DNA from: Bagarius yarrelli | Lineage: Eukaryota; Chordata; Actinopteri; Siluriformes; Sisoridae | Reading direction: 5' to 3' | Length of the DNA stretch: 64,000 nt | NCBI GenBank assembly: GCA_005784505.1 | Contig: VCAZ01000006.1 | Coordinates: 10,486,724 to 10,550,723, forward strand | In this document: piece by piece, positions 61,480 through 64,000 of the stretch | How positions within the stretch are numbered: the stretch's first letter is position 1 | Layout: the number at the start of each line of letters is the position of its first letter | The notes under the pieces: model-generated | What the model saw: the letters and a program-made list of their open reading frames with translations, nothing else | Database searches by the model: none | What the model was told of the DNA's origin: nothing | Made by a program: the position numbers and the translations under genes

Positions 61480-61610
61480 GCCGCCATTTTATTATTGCTG
61501 TTTATGCAAATGAGTGGCGTTATCGCTCCTGTGGATGCAGTGCAGTGTTTAATGTATGCACATTATTTATCCAGAGGAAAAGCTGCATTTATGAGCTAAA
61601 TCTACATCTT
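61480..61610. promoter_or_regulatory. Candidate conserved enhancer downstream of the homeobox gene
   Basis: A block of balanced composition with an octamer (ATGCAAAT) at about 61505-61512, 'gagtggcgttatcgctcctg', and a possible CDX/HOX-type TTTATG site. It lies about 0.7 kb beyond the nkx3.3 stop codon. No open frame or repeat structure. A regulatory role is inferred only. Confidence 0.35.
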
Positions 61611-61854
61611 TTATTATTTCATTGCAGAAACATAATTTTTCTTGAGATGTTTTAGCAGGCCCAGGAGATGTAAGCTAATGTAAGCTTATGCTTCGTATTT
61701 GCCTAAAGCACAACAGAATAGCAGGACTAACACCTTCCACTTTTTATTGTTTTTACCACTTTAATTATGCATATTTTTTTTCTTTAACAAATACTTACAG
61801 AAATAACTAATCGCGTTGGCAGTTATTTTATAACCCATTTGATCATTTGACGTT

Positions 61855-61860
61855 TTTATT
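61855..61860 (-). terminator. Possible polyadenylation signal of the homeobox gene
   Basis: A minus-strand AATAAA lies about 385 bp downstream of the nkx3.3 stop codon. The assignment is by position only. Confidence 0.4.
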
Positions 61861-62243
61861 TTATTGTAGTAAATTTTTGAATGACTCTATGTCAAACTTG
61901 GATCCTAAACCCCAGTGCCGAGGGAAAGTGTGCAGAATAAAACTGAACATCAAAGCAAATGGTTAGTGTAACTGAATAAAAAATTGAAATAGAAAGAAAT
62001 CAGAAGACAGGCGTACAAAACATCGAGTGTATCTATTATTATAGCTGCCGCACATAAAGAAATAAGACTTTCTTTGCATTTCAAACACACAATAATTTGC
62101 CTTAATTTCTCCAAACTAATTCAAAAGCTATGGTTCAAAATAGTTCTATTTTTTAAGTCTCTGAATTAGCCATTTAGCTTGCAAAAAATAAGAACGGTGT
62201 ATGCTATCCTCCGTGTCCTAAAATCGTTGAGAATAAAAGATCG

Positions 62244-63275
62244 TCAGTACAGGTTTTCATTGCGCGCGCAGTTGGAGATCCAGGGCTGAACGCAGTACAT
62301 GTACGGGCAGCACTGATACGACTGGTACAGACGCAGATAATGAGACTGAAGGAAATCCTCCGCTCCGTACTGCCTCTGGTCGTCTTTAACTAGCACTCTT
62401 ACCGCCACTCGCTTGGCCAGTGTGGACGCTGAGGAAGCTGCCAGCTCGGCTGCCATCTGTCGTCGTTTTGTTTTGTATCTGCGGTTTTGGAACCAGATCT
62501 TCACTTGAGTCTCGGTAAGTTTGAGCGCTCCCGCCAGGTGCGCGCGCTCCGGGCCGGACAGGTAGCGCTGCAGATTAAAGCGGCGTTCCAGCTCACACAC
62601 CTGCGCGTGCGAGAAAGCGGCACGGCACCGCTTCTTACTGGCTTTCGGGTGATGATCGGTAAAAGCACAGCTATCCCTCTTCTCCAAATCTGGAACTTGC
62701 GCGTCATGATCTGTGTGAAAACGGATAAAGTGATTAAGTGCGCTGAATCGGAGGACTTTGCTGCGCTGTTAATGGAAAAGGCTTGGGGCTTTTTCTAGTG
62801 CATCTCTCAGCGCGGGTGTCACCTATGTGTCAGCCTAGAATCCACTGGTAAACAAACGACTAACCCTAGATAGATTAATACTGTTTACTGGCTACAGCAT
62901 ATGTTCTGATTAACCCCCATATCCCCTTAGTAAACTTTATCTCTGAATTAAAGGCTTACTTTGTGTGTTTTCTGAAGTTATTGTCTCTTCTCCTGTAGAC
63001 TCCTCTCCACAGGACTGTCTATCCGATGATGTGTCAAGGTCGAGCGCACATGGAGCGATCCTGCTGTGTCCGTACACCATGCCTCCCTTTCTGCTGCCAT
63101 CCTCATTCCCGACCAGACATTGAGTGGATCCAGGATAGTTTATTCCTTCCACCCTTCCGAGAAGTTTTGCCTTCAGTTCGTCGCTGAATTCCTGGGACAG
63201 AAGGTTATTTTTCTGAGAATCAAAACCTCGATTTAAAATGTTATGTATTGAAAACGAAGAATTGTCGCTCGCCAT
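62244..63275 (-). CDS. nkx3.3: NK3-class homeobox transcription factor, probably nkx3.3
   Basis: Two exons, 63275-62960 and 62710-62244, join in phase (donor CAAA|GTAAGC, acceptor CACACAG) to 260 residues; the intron is 249 bp. The N-terminus has the short repressor-like motif SFSIHNILN (about residues 7-15), usual near the start of NK-family proteins. The homeodomain is residues 131-190: F138 is position 8, then W178, F179, N181 (position 51) and Y184 (position 54). The recognition helix WFQNRRYKTKRRQMAAE and the following AKRVAVRVLVKDDQRQY segment are NK3/Bapx type. The protein is a nuclear DNA-binding regulator of development. Similarity to NKX3-2 is strong, but linkage to slc25a28 and pyroxd2 fits nkx3.3, the NK3 paralog kept in fish. 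In mammals NKX2-3 lies beside SLC25A28. The class is certain; the paralog is inferred. The gene converges on slc25a28. Confidence 0.9.
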
Positions 63276-63381
63276 TTACAACATTTATATAAATCTTGGG
63301 ATCAGTAATACGTAGTTTTACAAAAAAAATGCTCAAAAAATGTAGACAGCGCGAGAGCTGGATCTTCCAGTTATTTTACAG

Positions 63382-63600
63382 TCTTTATAAGGGTTATTTA
63401 AAATGACGCAAACCCTGGCTTCCGCTGGAAAGATTGACGCTGTCTTCCACTTTACTTTGCTTTAATTGTAGTGACAGTGTTTCTAGCCCAATCAACGAGC
63501 AATGTGTCAGAATAAGTCATACCCGCATCAACACTTTCTCCACTTCTATAGAAACAGCAAGCCAATGCGGTGGCTGCGCCGCGTAACCCCGCCCACTCAG
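63382..63600 (-). promoter_or_regulatory. Promoter region of the homeobox gene, with TATA box
   Basis: A minus-strand TATA-type sequence (TTATAAAG) lies at about 63382-63389, roughly 110 bp upstream of the ATG, implying a 5' UTR of about 80 nt. Further upstream are an inverted GC box (plus-strand CCCCGCCCAC near 63586-63595) and GCCAATG/CCAATC motifs. The promoter role is inferred from motif and position. Confidence 0.55.
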
Positions 63601-63604
63601 CCTC

Positions 63605-64000
63605 TTTTCTTCCAAAGCTTCCAGAAGTACTAAAATCTACCTAATTAACGATCGATGGTATTTTCATTTATTTAAGTAAAAGAATGAAACTTCGTCACTG
63701 ACACTGAATAGCTTGTGTGCTATCATTGTAAACTAAAAAAACTTGTTGGAGCATCTTTTATTTGTTGTGCTGGAAATACAGAAAAGAAAAAAAGAATGAC
63801 GGACAAAAAGAAATTTTTAAAAATGTATTTCAATAATTTTGACATTCACTAGATTCTGCTCTACACCAATATAAATGTTAGATTTCTACGTCCATGTTTG
63901 AAGGTCACTGGAATAAAGAGCCATCATGAAAAAGAAATCGAACAGTAACTAGAATCGTATAGTGTAGGCTATAGAATTTAATTACAGACGCACTGTTTAA
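63605..64000. other. Upstream flank of the homeobox gene
   Basis: AT-rich; no gene or repeat recognised up to the window edge. Confidence 0.45.

Overview
The window is nuclear DNA from a vertebrate, almost certainly a ray-finned (teleost) fish. It is AT-rich, its genes have many short exons with GT...AG introns, and CpG-rich sequence is confined to promoters. The introns and spacers carry repeats typical of fish genomes: Tc1-like elements flanked by TA, a LINE 3' relic, a SINE-like family, palindromic MITEs and long (TA)n, (GT)n and (TC)n tracts. There is no prokaryotic, plasmid or viral gene organisation and no CRISPR array. I could not place the species.

Four protein-coding genes can be supported. 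(1) Minus strand, about 89-3735: the 3'-incomplete ttc31-like gene (charged coiled segment, acidic linker, then TPR repeats), with two further upstream exons at about 4.35 kb and 12.9 kb and a GC-box promoter near 13.1 kb. (2) Minus strand, 15973-26134: pyroxd2, rebuilt completely as 16 in-phase exons giving 579 residues, including a 20-nt microexon. (3) Plus strand, 33812-46586: slc25a28 (mitoferrin-2), complete in 4 coding exons, 387 residues, with all three mitochondrial-carrier signatures. (4) Minus strand, 62244-63275: an NK3-class homeobox gene of 2 exons and 260 residues, most likely nkx3.3 because it lies beside slc25a28 and pyroxd2.

Layout: ttc31 and pyroxd2 are both on the minus strand; pyroxd2 and slc25a28 diverge across a 7.7-kb spacer; slc25a28 and the homeobox gene converge across a 15.7-kb spacer with no supported gene. 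That last spacer, and the 30-kb area, hold blocks of balanced composition that could be conserved regulatory elements. The genes do not form one pathway. Two encode mitochondrial proteins (an FAD oxidoreductase and an iron importer), one is a TPR adaptor-like protein and one is a developmental transcription factor.

I found no undescribed biological system. The most unusual items are a perfectly flanked 16-nt candidate microexon inside slc25a28 intron 2, the 20-nt coding microexon of pyroxd2 that carries the core of the FAD-binding motif, a 600-bp foldback structure at 14 kb, and the candidate conserved elements around the homeobox gene.
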